A DNA stretch of 64,000 nt from Azospirillum sp. TSH100 (GTDB taxonomy: Bacteria; Pseudomonadota; Alphaproteobacteria; Azospirillales; Azospirillaceae): NCBI RefSeq assembly GCF_004923295.1, contig NZ_CP039637.1, forward strand, positions 124,001-188,000, written 5' to 3'. Positions 1 through 8,623 of the stretch are shown piece by piece. Position 1 is the first letter of the stretch. Each line of letters starts with the position of its first letter. Under the pieces are notes generated by a model. It saw only the letters and a program-made list of their open reading frames with translations, ran no database searches and was not told the origin of the DNA. The position numbers and the translations under genes are program-made.

Positions 1-1
1 C

Positions 2-1255
2 TATTGGCATGGTGCCGAGCTGCTGGGTCCGCTGCGTGACAGCGGCGCCGTCCACTGGCCGGGCACCACGGTGTGGAGCGTCGCCCGCCCGCGCGAGGAC
101 GCGGGCGACGGACACCGCCCGATCCAGATCGGCCTGTCGCGCAACGGGTCGGCGGCGATGCTGACCGTGCGCCACGTCATCCTGGCGACCGGCGCGCTGG
201 AGCGGCCCTTCCCGATCCCCGGCTGGACCCTGCCGGGCGTGCTGGGCGCCGGTGCGGCGCAGGTGCTGCTGAAGACCTCCGGACTCGTGCCGTCGGGCGC
301 CACGGTGATGGCGGGCAGCGGTCCGCTGCTGTGGCTGCTGGCTTGGCAATACCTGCAAGCCGGTGCGCGGATCGACGCCATCCTCGACACCACGCCGAAG
401 CAGAACTGGCGCGCCGCCCTGCCGCTGCTGCCCGGTTTCCTGCGCTCGCCCTATCTCGGCAAGGGCATGAAGCTGATGCTCGACGTGCGGCGCAAGCTGA
501 CCGTCATCGGCAACGTCACGGCCCTGCGCGCCGAGGGTGACGGCGCGCTGAAGAGCGTCGTCTACACCCGCAACGGCACCGAGCACCGGCTGCCCGCCGA
601 CACGCTCCTGTTGCACCAGGGTGTCATCCCCAACCTGAATCTCGCCAACGCCACCGGCTGCGCCCAGCGCTGGGACGGGCAGCAGCGCTGCTGGCGCCCG
701 ACCACCGACGACTGGGGCGCCACCTCGGTCGAGGGCGTGTCGCTGGCCGGCGACGGTGCCGGCATCGGCGGCGCCCGCGCGGCGGAGGAGGCCGGCCGCC
801 TGGCGGCGCTCGACGCCCTGCACCGGCTCGGCCGCATCGGGCGGGAGCAGCGCGACCAGTCCGCCGTTCCGGTCCGCACAGCACTCGACCGCGCACTGAC
901 CGGCCGGGCCTTCCTCGACACGCTCTACACCCCGGCGGAAGCCTTCCGCGTGCCGGCCGACGACACCATCGTCTGCCGCTGCGAGGAGATCACCGCCGGC
1001 GCGGTGCGCGAGGCGGTGCGGCTCGGCTGCTCCGGCCCCAATCAGGCCAAGAGCTTCCTGCGCTGCGGCATGGGTCCGTGCCAGGGCCGGCTCTGCGGCC
1101 CGACGGTGACCGAGGTCATCGCGGCGGAGCGCGGCGTCTCCCCGGCGGAGGTCGGTTACTACCGGCTGCGCCCGCCGGTGAAGCCGATCACGCTGGCCGA
1201 GCTGGCAGCATTGCCGAAGACCGCCGCCGACATCGACGCCGTGTTCAAGCACTGA
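2..1255 (+). CDS. NAD(P)/FAD-dependent oxidoreductase with C-terminal BFD-type [2Fe-2S] domain (5' truncated by window)
   Basis: The frame is open from base 2, before the first GTG at 71, so the gene begins outside the window and its N-terminal FAD-binding Rossmann motif is missing. Visible parts are a central NAD/FAD segment (ATGALERPFPIPG), a second dinucleotide-binding region (VMAGSGPLLWLLAWQ) and the SLAGDGAGIGGARAAEEAG motif of the pyridine nucleotide-disulfide family. Near the C-terminus lies a BFD-like cluster: CRCEE followed by CGMGPCQGRLCG. This architecture is the alpha subunit of opine oxidase, HcnB-type and D-hydroxyproline dehydrogenase complexes. The gene 13 bases downstream encodes the matching beta-type FAD subunit, so the two probably form one membrane-linked amine/imino-acid dehydrogenase. 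The substrate cannot be read from the sequence. Confidence 0.85.
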   Translation, partial: YWHGAELLGPLRDSGAVHWPGTTVWSVARPREDAGDGHRPIQIGLSRNGSAAMLTVRHVILATGALERPFPIPGWTLPGVLGAGAAQVLLKTSGLVPSGATVMAGSGPLLWLLAWQYLQAGARIDAILDTTPKQNWRAALPLLPGFLRSPYLGKGMKLMLDVRRKLTVIGNVTALRAEGDGALKSVVYTRNGTEHRLPADTLLLHQGVIPNLNLANATGCAQRWDGQQRCWRPTTDDWGATSVEGVSLAGDGAGIGGARAAEEAGRLAALDALHRLGRIGREQRDQSAVPVRTALDRALTGRAFLDTLYTPAEAFRVPADDTIVCRCEEITAGAVREAVRLGCSGPNQAKSFLRCGMGPCQGRLCGPTVTEVIAAERGVSPAEVGYYRLRPPVKPITLAELAALPKTAADIDAVFKH

Positions 1256-1268
1256 CCGGAGGCGCCCG

Positions 1269-2396
1269 ATGACCGCGACCGCCTCCTTCCGCCCCGACGT
1301 GATCGTCATCGGCGGCGGCCTGCACGGCTGCTCCGCGGCGCTGCACCTGTCGATGCGCGGCGTCCGCGTGCTGGTGCTGGAGAAGGACCATGTCGCCCGC
1401 CACGCCTCCGGCGTCAATGCGGGCGGCGTGCGCCAGCTCGGCCGCCATGTCGCCGAGGTGCCGCTGTCCGTCGCCTCGATGGCGCTGTGGCACCGCATCC
1501 GCGAACTGGTCGACGACGATTGCGGCTTCGAGAGCCACGGCCAGATCAAGGTTGCGGAGTCCGAGGCCGAGCTGGAGACGGTGCGCGCCCGCGTCGCCGA
1601 GCTGACCGCGCTGGGCTTCACCCACGAGGAGGTGGTCGGGCAGGACGAGCTGCGCGCGCTGGTGCCGGCCATCGCCGATCACTGCGTCGGCGCGCTGGTG
1701 TCGCGCGGCGACGGGGCGGCGATCCCCTTCCGCACCACCTTCGCCTTCCGCCGCAAGGCCATCTCGCTCGGCGCCCGCTTCCAGGAAGGCGGGGCGGTGA
1801 CACGGCTGGTCCGTAAAAATAACCTGTGGACCGTCGAAACGGCGGATGGCGGCGTCCACGAGGCCCCGGTGGTGGTGAACGCCGCCGGTGCCTGGGCCGA
1901 CCGCATCGCCGCCCAGGTGGGGGAGCCGGTGCCGCTGGAGGTCATCGCCCCCATGCTGATGATCACCGCCCGCGTCGCGCCCTTCATCAGGCCGGTGGTC
2001 GGCGCCACCGGCCGCACCCTGTCCTTCAAGCAGTTCCCCAACGGCACCGTGCTGATCGGCGGCGGGCTGCTCGGCCGGGCGGTGCGCGACGAGAACCGGA
2101 CGGAGCTGGACTTCTCGCAGGTGTCGGTGAACGCCCGCACGGTGTGGGATCTGTTCCCGTGCATGCGCGGCGCCACCATCGTCCGTTCCTGGGCGGGGAT
2201 CGAGGCGCGGATGCCGGACCAGATCCCGGTGATCGGTCCCAGCGGCACCGAGCCTGACCTCTACCATTCCTTCGGTTTCTCCGCGCACGGCTTCCAGCTT
2301 GGCCCTATTGTCGGGCGCATCACCGCCGACCTGATCACGGGCGGGTCCACCGACCTGCCCATCGCCCCTTTCAGCATCGGCCGCTTCGCCGCCTGA
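1269..2396 (+). CDS. FAD-dependent amino/imino-acid oxidoreductase, DadA/OoxB-like beta subunit
   Basis: A 375-residue protein with an N-terminal dinucleotide-binding motif (VIGGGLHGCSAALHL, about residues 12-26) followed by the acidic residue that caps the FAD ribose (VLEKD). The C-terminal FAD motif (HSFGFSAHGFQLGPIVG) is typical of the glycine/D-amino-acid oxidase (DAO) fold. The start ATG at 1269 follows a GGAGGC Shine-Dalgarno. It lies between the BFD-type oxidoreductase and two RidA genes. DAO-fold enzymes of this kind oxidise C-N bonds of opines, sarcosine, hydroxyproline or D-amino acids to imines. The RidA neighbours, which hydrolyse reactive imines or enamines, support that chemistry. 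The exact substrate is unknown. Confidence 0.85.
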   Translation: MTATASFRPDVIVIGGGLHGCSAALHLSMRGVRVLVLEKDHVARHASGVNAGGVRQLGRHVAEVPLSVASMALWHRIRELVDDDCGFESHGQIKVAESEAELETVRARVAELTALGFTHEEVVGQDELRALVPAIADHCVGALVSRGDGAAIPFRTTFAFRRKAISLGARFQEGGAVTRLVRKNNLWTVETADGGVHEAPVVVNAAGAWADRIAAQVGEPVPLEVIAPMLMITARVAPFIRPVVGATGRTLSFKQFPNGTVLIGGGLLGRAVRDENRTELDFSQVSVNARTVWDLFPCMRGATIVRSWAGIEARMPDQIPVIGPSGTEPDLYHSFGFSAHGFQLGPIVGRITADLITGGSTDLPIAPFSIGRFAA

Positions 2397-2415
2397 CCCT
2401 TTGGAGCATCCCACA

Positions 2416-2763
2416 GTGACGATCCAGCGCTTCCACCTGACCCCGCGCCTCTGCGACATGGTCATCCACAAGGACACCGTCTATCTCGCCGGCCAGATCG
2501 TCGATGACGGATCCACCACAGTGGAGGCGCAGACCCGCGACGTGCTGCGCCAGATCGACGCCCTGCTGGCCGAGGCCGGCACGTCGAAGAGCAACCTGCT
2601 GACCGCCACGGTCTATCTCGCCGACATCGCCACCTTCCCCGAGATGAACGCCGCCTGGGACGCCTGGGTCGACAAATCCAATCCGCCCGCCCGCGCGACG
2701 GTGGAGGCCAAGTTGGCCGACCCGTCGATCCTGGTCGAGATCGTCGTCGTCGCCGGCCGCTGA
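2416..2763 (+). CDS. RidA/YjgF family enamine/imine deaminase (copy 1)
   Basis: A 115-residue protein of the trimeric RidA (YER057c/UK114) family. These enzymes hydrolyse reactive enamines and imines to ketones and ammonia. The conserved region NPPARATVEAKLADPSILVEI contains the arginine that binds the substrate carboxylate. I chose GTG at 2416 rather than the upstream TTG at 2401, because TTGGAG at 2401-2406 then acts as the ribosome site about nine bases ahead and the length equals the next RidA. It is probably translated from the same message as the two FAD dehydrogenase subunits, whose imine product it would clear. Confidence 0.85.
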   Translation: MTIQRFHLTPRLCDMVIHKDTVYLAGQIVDDGSTTVEAQTRDVLRQIDALLAEAGTSKSNLLTATVYLADIATFPEMNAAWDAWVDKSNPPARATVEAKLADPSILVEIVVVAGR

Positions 2764-2798
2764 CCATTTCCTTTCAAAAAGCCAAGGAGCAGTTCCCC

Positions 2799-3146
2799 GT
2801 GATCAAGCGCATCGAGAAGACCAGGATCATGCACCGCGTCGTCGTCAACAACGGCACGGCCTATCTCGGCGGCATCATCGCCGACGACGTCGGCGTCGGG
2901 ATGGGCGGCCAGGTCACGCAGATCTGCGGCAAGCTCGATCAGGTGCTGGCCCTGGCCGGCAGCGACAAGACCAAGCTGCTGTCCGCCCAGCTCTTCATCA
3001 CCGACATGAGCCTGAAGGACGAGATGAACGAGGCGTGGCTGTCCTGGCTGGACGGCAACGACCTGCCGGCCCGCGCCACCATCGGCGTCGCCGACCTCGG
3101 CAAGCCGGAAATCCTGATCGAAGTGGTCGTCACCGCGGCCGTGTGA
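2799..3146 (+). CDS. RidA/YjgF family enamine/imine deaminase (copy 2)
   Basis: A second 115-residue RidA-like protein, starting at GTG 2799 behind AAGGAG. It has the family C-terminal block DLPARATIGVADLGKPEILIE with the conserved arginine. It differs clearly from copy 1 (for example MGGQVTQICGKLDQVLALAG), so this is not a recent duplication and the two may have different substrates. It is the last gene of the rightward group. It is followed by a GC-rich palindromic repeat and then by a convergent kinase gene. Confidence 0.85.
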   Translation: MIKRIEKTRIMHRVVVNNGTAYLGGIIADDVGVGMGGQVTQICGKLDQVLALAGSDKTKLLSAQLFITDMSLKDEMNEAWLSWLDGNDLPARATIGVADLGKPEILIEVVVTAAV

Positions 3147-3168
3147 TCGGCGACGTGACTCGGTGAGA

Positions 3169-3372
3169 ATCCCCTCTCCCCCCGGGGAGAGGGTTAGGGT
3201 GAGGGGGGTGCACGGCGAGGATTTTCAAGAACCGCGCACTCTCCATTCCCCACCAAATCCACTCTACGCATCCCCCTCACCCCGACCCTCTCCCCGCTTT
3301 CGGCGGACCTTTGGTCCGCCTGTCGCGTCAGCGCAAACGAAGTTTGCGCGAGAGCGGGGGGGAGAGGGGGAA
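3169..3372. repeat. GC-rich palindromic repeat element, copy A (about 204 bp)
   Basis: It begins ATCCCCTCTCCCCCCGGGGA, runs through GAGAGGGTTAGGGTGAGGGG, contains CGCATCCCCCTC in the middle and ends GGGGGGAGAGGGGGAA. The same start, middle and end occur in the copy at 4934-5066. Copy A carries an extra inner palindromic stretch (GGCGGACCTTTGGTCCGCC and GCGCAAACGAAGTTTGCGC). Its right end abuts the last native codons of the kinase gene. It fits a REP/MITE-like non-autonomous repeat. A transcription-terminating role between the convergent genes is possible. Confidence 0.75.
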
Positions 3373-4664
3373 AGCAACCGCTCGAACAGATCCTCGCCGC
3401 CCATCTGCCCGCCCTTCAGCATCAGCTCCAGCCCATCGACCGCCGGGTCGTCGGCATGGGTGCGGCTGACGGTGACGCCCGGCGCCAGCGTGCAGCGGTA
3501 GGACAAGCCCCAGCATCCCAGCGCCCGCACCGCGAGGCTGGAGGTGTCGCCGCCGGCAATGCCGACCCGGCGCAACGGCACGGCCCGCAGCACCGCCGCG
3601 ACGAACTCCGCCGTCGCCGCCGCGACCCGCCCGGCCTGGGCGGTGTCCGCCGTCCCGGCGTCGGCCGGTGCCGTCCACACCAGCGTGTGCCGCCCGGCCG
3701 CCAGCGACGCCGCCACCTCTCCCAACAAAGTGTCCGCATAGCCGGGATCGCCGCACAGTGCCGCCGCATCGGCCCGGATGCGCGTGTAGGAGCCCGCCGC
3801 CTCGATCTGCCGCCGCGTCACCGGCGACAGGCTGCCCGCCATCAGGAACACCGGCCTGTCCGCCGCCGCCAGCGGCACCTCCTCCGCCATCAGGCCGGAA
3901 GAGCCGGCGTTCCAATGCGCGACCAGCGCCTGCGCGACGCTGCTCGGCCCCACCGCCAGCAACGGCTCGCGCCCGGCCCGCTGCCAGATCAGCCGCCCGA
4001 CGACCGCCAGATCCTCGGCACGCGCCACGTCCAGCAGCAGCGCCGCCGGCCCGTCCGCCAGCAGCCTGTCCAACCGCCCGTCGAGCGCATCGCCATCCAT
4101 CCCGTAATCCGGAAAATGCAGCGCCGCCATCCCCTCCAGCCCCTGGGCGGCGAGGTGCCAGCGCAGGTCGGCCTCCGCCATCGGGGTGACGGGATGGACG
4201 CTCATGGTCGGGTGACGGTCGATGCGATGCACCGTCCCTCCGGTGCCCGCCGCCGCGAACAAAGTGCTGAACAGGCAATAGCGCCCGATGTTCGGCTGGC
4301 CGCCCACCACCGGGCGGAAGCGGTTCGGAAAATGCGGGGCGAGCGTCCGCACCGCCTCGCCGATGCTGCCGACATGGGGGGCGCTGTCGAAGGTGGAGCA
4401 GCATTTGTAATGCATCACCGCCACGCCGAGTGCGGCGAAGAAGCGGCCGACCGGCTTCAGCTCCGCCCGCATGGCGTCCGGCGCCATGCTGCGCGCCGCC
4501 CCGGCGATGCCGACCGCATCGAGCGATCCCGCGCTGCCCAGCCGGGTGACGTCCGGCACGTCGAGGAACAGCAGCGCCCGCTGCCCGGCCTTCGCCAAGG
4601 CGGCCAGCGTGTCGGTCGCCCCGGTGAAGTCGTCGCCATACCAGCCGAGCTTCGGAATCGCCAT
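3264..4664 (-). CDS. Four-carbon acid sugar kinase family protein (DUF1537, OtnK/OiaK-like) with repeat-derived C-terminus
   Basis: A 466-residue protein. The N-terminus KLGWYGDDFTGATDTLAALA is the substrate-binding signature of the DUF1537 family. The C-terminal half holds the nucleotide-binding region (AGGDTSSLAVRALG, then LMLKGGQMGGEDLFERL). Family members phosphorylate four-carbon sugar acids or 3-oxo-isoapionate. The start lies 8 bases after the RuBisCO-like gene, so the two are translationally linked, and this pairing recalls the oiaK-oiaX step of apionate breakdown. The native protein should end near FERLL. The last roughly 33 residues are low-complexity and are encoded by the palindromic repeat. 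ATP-binding residues precede the extension, so activity may survive. Confidence 0.8.
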   Translation of the reverse strand: MAIPKLGWYGDDFTGATDTLAALAKAGQRALLFLDVPDVTRLGSAGSLDAVGIAGAARSMAPDAMRAELKPVGRFFAALGVAVMHYKCCSTFDSAPHVGSIGEAVRTLAPHFPNRFRPVVGGQPNIGRYCLFSTLFAAAGTGGTVHRIDRHPTMSVHPVTPMAEADLRWHLAAQGLEGMAALHFPDYGMDGDALDGRLDRLLADGPAALLLDVARAEDLAVVGRLIWQRAGREPLLAVGPSSVAQALVAHWNAGSSGLMAEEVPLAAADRPVFLMAGSLSPVTRRQIEAAGSYTRIRADAAALCGDPGYADTLLGEVAASLAAGRHTLVWTAPADAGTADTAQAGRVAAATAEFVAAVLRAVPLRRVGIAGGDTSSLAVRALGCWGLSYRCTLAPGVTVSRTHADDPAVDGLELMLKGGQMGGEDLFERLLSPSPPRSRANFVCADATGGPKVRRKRGEGRGEGDA

Positions 4665-4672
4665 TATCGCCC

Positions 4673-6078
4673 TCAGCCCTTCCTGCCGAAGAAGTCGAGC
4701 GACCGCCGCAGCTCCGGCAGTTCCCTCGCCGCGTCATCCAGGCTGCGCCCGGCCCGCACGGCGTCCCAGGCCTGCCGGATGCTCCGCACGCCGGCCGCCG
4801 GGCCATCGGGATGGGCCATGATGCCGCCACCGGACATGAACAGCAGATCGGCGGTCCCCACCGCCTCCCAGGTGACCGGCACCGTGCCGGCCCATTGCCC
4901 GGAGGAGAAGGCCGGCATCACGGCGTCGCTCATATCCCCTCTCCCCCCGGGGAGAGGGTTAGGGTGAGGGGGTCGCGTTGCGTGGAGATGTCGGCGGGCG
5001 TCGGCGTATCCGGTTCCCCCGAACCCACGCCATGCATCCCCCTCTCCCCGGGGGGGAGAGGGGGAAGGTCGCATCCCAGCGGCGCCAGACAGGCTCGCGC
5101 CCCGTCGATCACCTCGGCGTCGGGCTGGGCGAACTTGCCGTTCAGCCCATGGACATGCATGTGGTCCACGCCGGCCAGCCGCCACAGCGCCTGATAGGCG
5201 TCGAAGCCGATGCCCAGCAGCGGATGGCGCGACAGGGCGCCGAAGCCGTTGCGGTGACCGTGCAGCGCCAGCCCGCTGTGCCGGCGCAAGGTCTGCACCG
5301 CCGAATGGCCGCACCAGTTCAGGCTGACCATGATGCAGGACCCGCCCTCGCGCTCCACCAGATCGGCGTGGCGGCGCATGGCGTCGGTCTCGTCGGTGAT
5401 GTTGAAGGCGACCATCACATGCTTGCCGGTGCGGTCCTGGTGGCGGCGCACCCGGTCCATCACCGCCGGAATCCGCTGGGCCAGCGGCGCATGGGCCGGA
5501 TCGGCGCAGATCTCGTCGTCCTTGATGAAGTCCAGCCCGGCGGCGCACAGCGTGCCGACCAGCTCGCCCGTTTCCTCCGCCGACAGCCCGACATTCGGCT
5601 TGATGATGGAGCCGACCAGCGGCCCGTCCGCCACCCCGGTCAGCCGCCTTGTGCCGGCGACGCCGTGGCGCGGCAGGTCGAACCGCGCGCGGTAGGCCTG
5701 CGGGAGGCGCACGCTCTCCAGCCGCAGCCCCGTCACCTCGCCCAGGTCATAGAGGTTGCCGGCCACCGTCGCCGCCAGCGTCGGCAGGTTGGCGCCGATG
5801 TTGGCGGTGGGGAAGGAGATGGTGATGCGCGCCCGCCGCCACGGCCCCGACGTGCGTTGCCGTTCCAGCCAGCTGTTGGGCAGGGCGGGGGTCTCGGCGG
5901 CCTCCAGCTCCTCCACCCGCTCCACCACCGCGCGGGCGCGGGCGCGCAGATCGTCGGTCTCGCCATGGACGCGGGTGAAGGTGCCGCAGGACTGCTCCCC
6001 CGCCATCACCTCGGCCACCTTGGCCGGGGCGAGCGGGGTTTCGATCAGGTATGTGGCTTCGATGCGGTCGGCGTGCAT
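4673..6078 (-). pseudogene. RuBisCO-like protein (form IV, OiaX-like), interrupted by a palindromic repeat with frameshift
   Basis: The first 330 or so residues read in one frame (start ATG 6078) and carry RuBisCO-superfamily active-site blocks: GSIIKPNVGLS, GLDFIKDDE (the lysine-x-Asp-Glu metal centre), HGHRNGFG and the loop-6 lysine in GLNGKF. Frame is lost in the repeat at 4934-5066. The last 85 residues follow in another frame, with the phosphate-binding blocks FSSGQWAG and FMSGGGIMAHPDG. Without the insert the protein would be about 423 residues, normal for the family. The uninterrupted upstream frame stops in the repeat and lacks the phosphate site. Intact relatives with a neighbouring DUF1537 kinase act as 3-oxo-isoapionate-4-phosphate decarboxylases. 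A one-base homopolymer error in the repeat could make the gene continuous, so the pseudogene call is provisional. Confidence 0.75.
4934..5066. repeat. GC-rich palindromic repeat element, copy B (about 133 bp) inside the RuBisCO-like gene
   Basis: Same orientation and termini as copy A: ATCCCCTCTCCCCCCGGGGA at the left, then GAGAGGGTTAGGGTGAGGGG, GCATCCCCCTC, and GGGGGGAGAGGGGGAA at the right. It separates two parts of a normally continuous reading frame. Total length from gene start to gene stop leaves remainder 2 on division by three, so the insertion shifts frame unless a base is miscalled in its C or G runs. Confidence 0.8.
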
Positions 6079-6090
6079 GATGGCCGCCCC

Positions 6091-6630
6091 TTACAGCTTG
6101 CTCAGATCGGGGAAGGGCCGCACCGGGTCGCTGCCGTCCCAGCCCATCGACGCCTCGCGGATCAGGTCGAACATCCTGCCTTTCGGCCCGGCGACCTCCG
6201 ACAGCTCGATCACCGTGCCGGGGTGGTATTCGGTGTCGAAATAGATGAAGCGGCCCTTCTCGCCGACCTCGCCGCTCATCACCGGCTTGAAACCCTGCGC
6301 CAGCAGACGCTCCAGATCGGCGTCGTAATCCTCGGTCCAGTAGGCGACATGCTGCAAACCGGTGTTCCCGGCCTGGAGGAAGTCGCGGTACATCGACGGC
6401 GCATCGTTGCGGGTCTGGATCAGCTCCATCTGCAACGGGCCGGAATTCGCCAGCGCCACCGAATTGTGAACCTCGTAGGCTTCGCCGCGGTAGCGGTAGT
6501 TCCGGATCGGAACCCGCTCGTTGTAGAACCAGGGACCGATGCCGAGCGTGCGGCTCCAATAATCCATGGCGGCTTCGATATCGCGCACGACATAGCCAGC
6601 CTGACGGATCTGGCCGAAGAATCGGCTCAT
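6091..6630 (-). CDS. VOC (glyoxalase/bleomycin-resistance) superfamily protein
   Basis: A 179-residue protein with the vicinal-oxygen-chelate fold: an N-terminal beta-alpha-beta unit (FGQIRQAGYVVRDIEAAMDY) and a second one around NTGLQHVAYWTEDYDADLE. Candidate metal ligands are the N-terminal Gln, the His in LQHVAYW and the Glu in GTVIELSE. Family members are metal-dependent isomerases, epimerases, lyases or dioxygenases. It lies between the TRAP permease and the RuBisCO-like gene, so a role as isomerase or lyase for the imported acid is plausible but unproven. The ATG at 6630 has GGAG nine bases upstream. Confidence 0.75.
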   Translation of the reverse strand: MSRFFGQIRQAGYVVRDIEAAMDYWSRTLGIGPWFYNERVPIRNYRYRGEAYEVHNSVALANSGPLQMELIQTRNDAPSMYRDFLQAGNTGLQHVAYWTEDYDADLERLLAQGFKPVMSGEVGEKGRFIYFDTEYHPGTVIELSEVAGPKGRMFDLIREASMGWDGSDPVRPFPDLSKL

Positions 6631-6675
6631 TGCGGGAACTCCGGATAAGAGGGGATCGAATAAAACCGGTGGCCC

Positions 6676-8574
6676 TTACCGGGCCAGGAAGCCGGTCGAG
6701 ATCCAGGGAATGGCGGCGACGATCACCAGCCCGACCAGCAGTGCGCCGACATAGCCCCAGATGTGCTTCAGGCCGTCGTCGGGATTGACCTTGCTGATGG
6801 CGCAGGCGCCGTAGTAACCGACGCCAAAGGGCGGGGCGAACAGGCCGATGCCCATGGCGAAGATGACGACCATCGCATAGTGGACCTCATGCACCCCGGC
6901 CGCGCGGGCGATCGGAAACAGCAGCGGGCCGAACAGCACGATGGCGGGGATGCCCTCCAGCACGCTGCCCAGGATGATGAAGGCGACGATGGAGATGGCG
7001 AGGAAGCCGTAGGCGCCGCCGGGAATGCCGGCCATGAAGCGCGCCAGATCGGAGGAGAAGCCGGACTGGGTCAGGCCCCAGGCCATCGAGGTGGCGCAGC
7101 CGACGATGAAGATGATGGCCCCGGTCAGCGACGCCGTCTCGATCAGCATCGGCTTCAGCCGGCGCCAGTCGAACTGGCGGTAGATCACCAGCCCGACGAT
7201 TGTGGAATAGGCGATGCCGATGGTCGACACCTCGGTCGCCGTCGCGATGCCCTCGACCACCGCGGCGCGGATGACGAAGGGCAGCAGGATGGCGGGCAGC
7301 GCCACCAGGGCGAGCCGGGCGATCTCGCGGCCGGGGGTGCGCTCGACATGGCTCAGATCCTCACGGCGGTAGCGCCGCCAGACCACGAAGCACAGGCAGG
7401 CGCCCAGCACCACGCCCGGCAGCATGCCGCCGGTGAACAGCGCCGCGATCGACACGCCGGTGACCGAGCCGATGGTGATGAGGACGATGCTGGGCGGAAT
7501 GGTCTCGGTCTGTGCCCCCGTCGCCGACAGCAGCGCCACCAGATCGCCGGGAGGGGCGCCGCGCTTCTTCATCTCCGGGAACAGCACCGGGGCGATGGCC
7601 GCCATGTCGGCGATCTTCGATCCGGAGATGCCGGAGACCAGATACATGGCACCGATCAGCACATAGGACAGGCCGCCGCGCACATGGCCCAAGAGGCTGG
7701 CGAGGAACTGGATCATGGCGCGGGCCATGCCGGTCATCTCGATCAGCAAGCCTAAGAAGACGAACAGCGGCACCGCCAGCAGGATCAGATGGCTCATCCC
7801 CTCGTCCAGCCGGCCGACCATCACCAGCAGCGGCGTCGAGGTGGTCAGCGCCAGATAGGAGAAGGTGGCGAGCGCGAAGGAGAAGGCGATCGGCACGCCG
7901 GCGAAGACGTTGGCGGCGACCAGCCCGACGAAGAAGATGACGAGGTTCAACTGCCCCAGCGGCTTCAGCACCGGCCCGGCGACCCAGAAGCCGGCGACGA
8001 TGGCGCCGGTCACCAGCGCCGCCGCCAGCACCGTCAAAGGCTTGGCGACGCGCAGCAGCCGGAACAGCGCCGCTACCAGCATCAGCCCCAGCCCGACCGG
8101 CAGGGCGGACGCCCTCCAGGCGTTGGAGACCTCCATCGCCGGGGTGGTGATGAACTGCTCCTCCATCGCGTAATCGACGGCGTGATAGAGCACCAGCGTC
8201 AGGAAGGCGATCGGGGCGGTGATGGCGATGCATTCCAAGAGGCTGCGCGCCTGCGGGCCGACGCGGCTCACCAGCCCGGTCATCCGCATATGCTCGCCCC
8301 GGCGCAAGGCCACCACCGCGCCCAGCATCGACAGCCACAGGAACAGGATCGAGGCCAGCTCGTCCGACCACACCAGAGGCGCATGGAACAGGTAGCGGGC
8401 GCTGACGCCGGCCAGCAGGACGACGATCTCGACCAGCACCAGAAGGCCCGCCACGACCTCGACCCCGACGGACAGGCCATGGTCGATCCGGCGCAGCAGC
8501 GAAGCCGCACCGCCTGTGCCGAGACTGCCGGGAGCCTCCGCAAAGCCGTGGACCGGTTCGGACATGTGGGACAT
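6676..8574 (-). CDS. TRAP transporter fused small and large permease (DctQ-DctM)
   Basis: About 632 hydrophobic residues. The first roughly 190 match the four-helix DctQ subunit (LVEIVVLLAGVSARYLFHAPLVWSDEL is its typical stretch). The remainder is the twelve-helix DctM (FAGVPIAFSFALA, MTGMARAMIQFLASLLGHVRGGL, and a closing IWGYVGALLVGLVIVAAIPWI). Fused QM proteins are common in TRAP-T systems and use the sodium gradient to import carboxylates delivered by DctP. I preferred ATG 8574, which has AAGGA upstream, over ATG 8592. It sits downstream of dctP in the same operon and imports the substrate for the VOC, RuBisCO-like and kinase genes. Confidence 0.88.
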   Translation of the reverse strand: MSHMSEPVHGFAEAPGSLGTGGAASLLRRIDHGLSVGVEVVAGLLVLVEIVVLLAGVSARYLFHAPLVWSDELASILFLWLSMLGAVVALRRGEHMRMTGLVSRVGPQARSLLECIAITAPIAFLTLVLYHAVDYAMEEQFITTPAMEVSNAWRASALPVGLGLMLVAALFRLLRVAKPLTVLAAALVTGAIVAGFWVAGPVLKPLGQLNLVIFFVGLVAANVFAGVPIAFSFALATFSYLALTTSTPLLVMVGRLDEGMSHLILLAVPLFVFLGLLIEMTGMARAMIQFLASLLGHVRGGLSYVLIGAMYLVSGISGSKIADMAAIAPVLFPEMKKRGAPPGDLVALLSATGAQTETIPPSIVLITIGSVTGVSIAALFTGGMLPGVVLGACLCFVVWRRYRREDLSHVERTPGREIARLALVALPAILLPFVIRAAVVEGIATATEVSTIGIAYSTIVGLVIYRQFDWRRLKPMLIETASLTGAIIFIVGCATSMAWGLTQSGFSSDLARFMAGIPGGAYGFLAISIVAFIILGSVLEGIPAIVLFGPLLFPIARAAGVHEVHYAMVVIFAMGIGLFAPPFGVGYYGACAISKVNPDDGLKHIWGYVGALLVGLVIVAAIPWISTGFLAR

Positions 8575-8623
8575 GGCGGGATGTTCCTTCATGGGAAAGG
8601 ACCGGACAGGACTGCGGCGGCGG

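Noticed and set aside
3163..3501. Small plus-strand frame through repeat copy A
   Set aside because: It consists mainly of repeat-derived Ser/Pro/Arg stretches and overlaps the kinase gene antisense.
4978..6648. 556-residue plus-strand frame opposite the RuBisCO-like and VOC genes
   Set aside because: Shadow of the minus-strand genes; no conserved motif.
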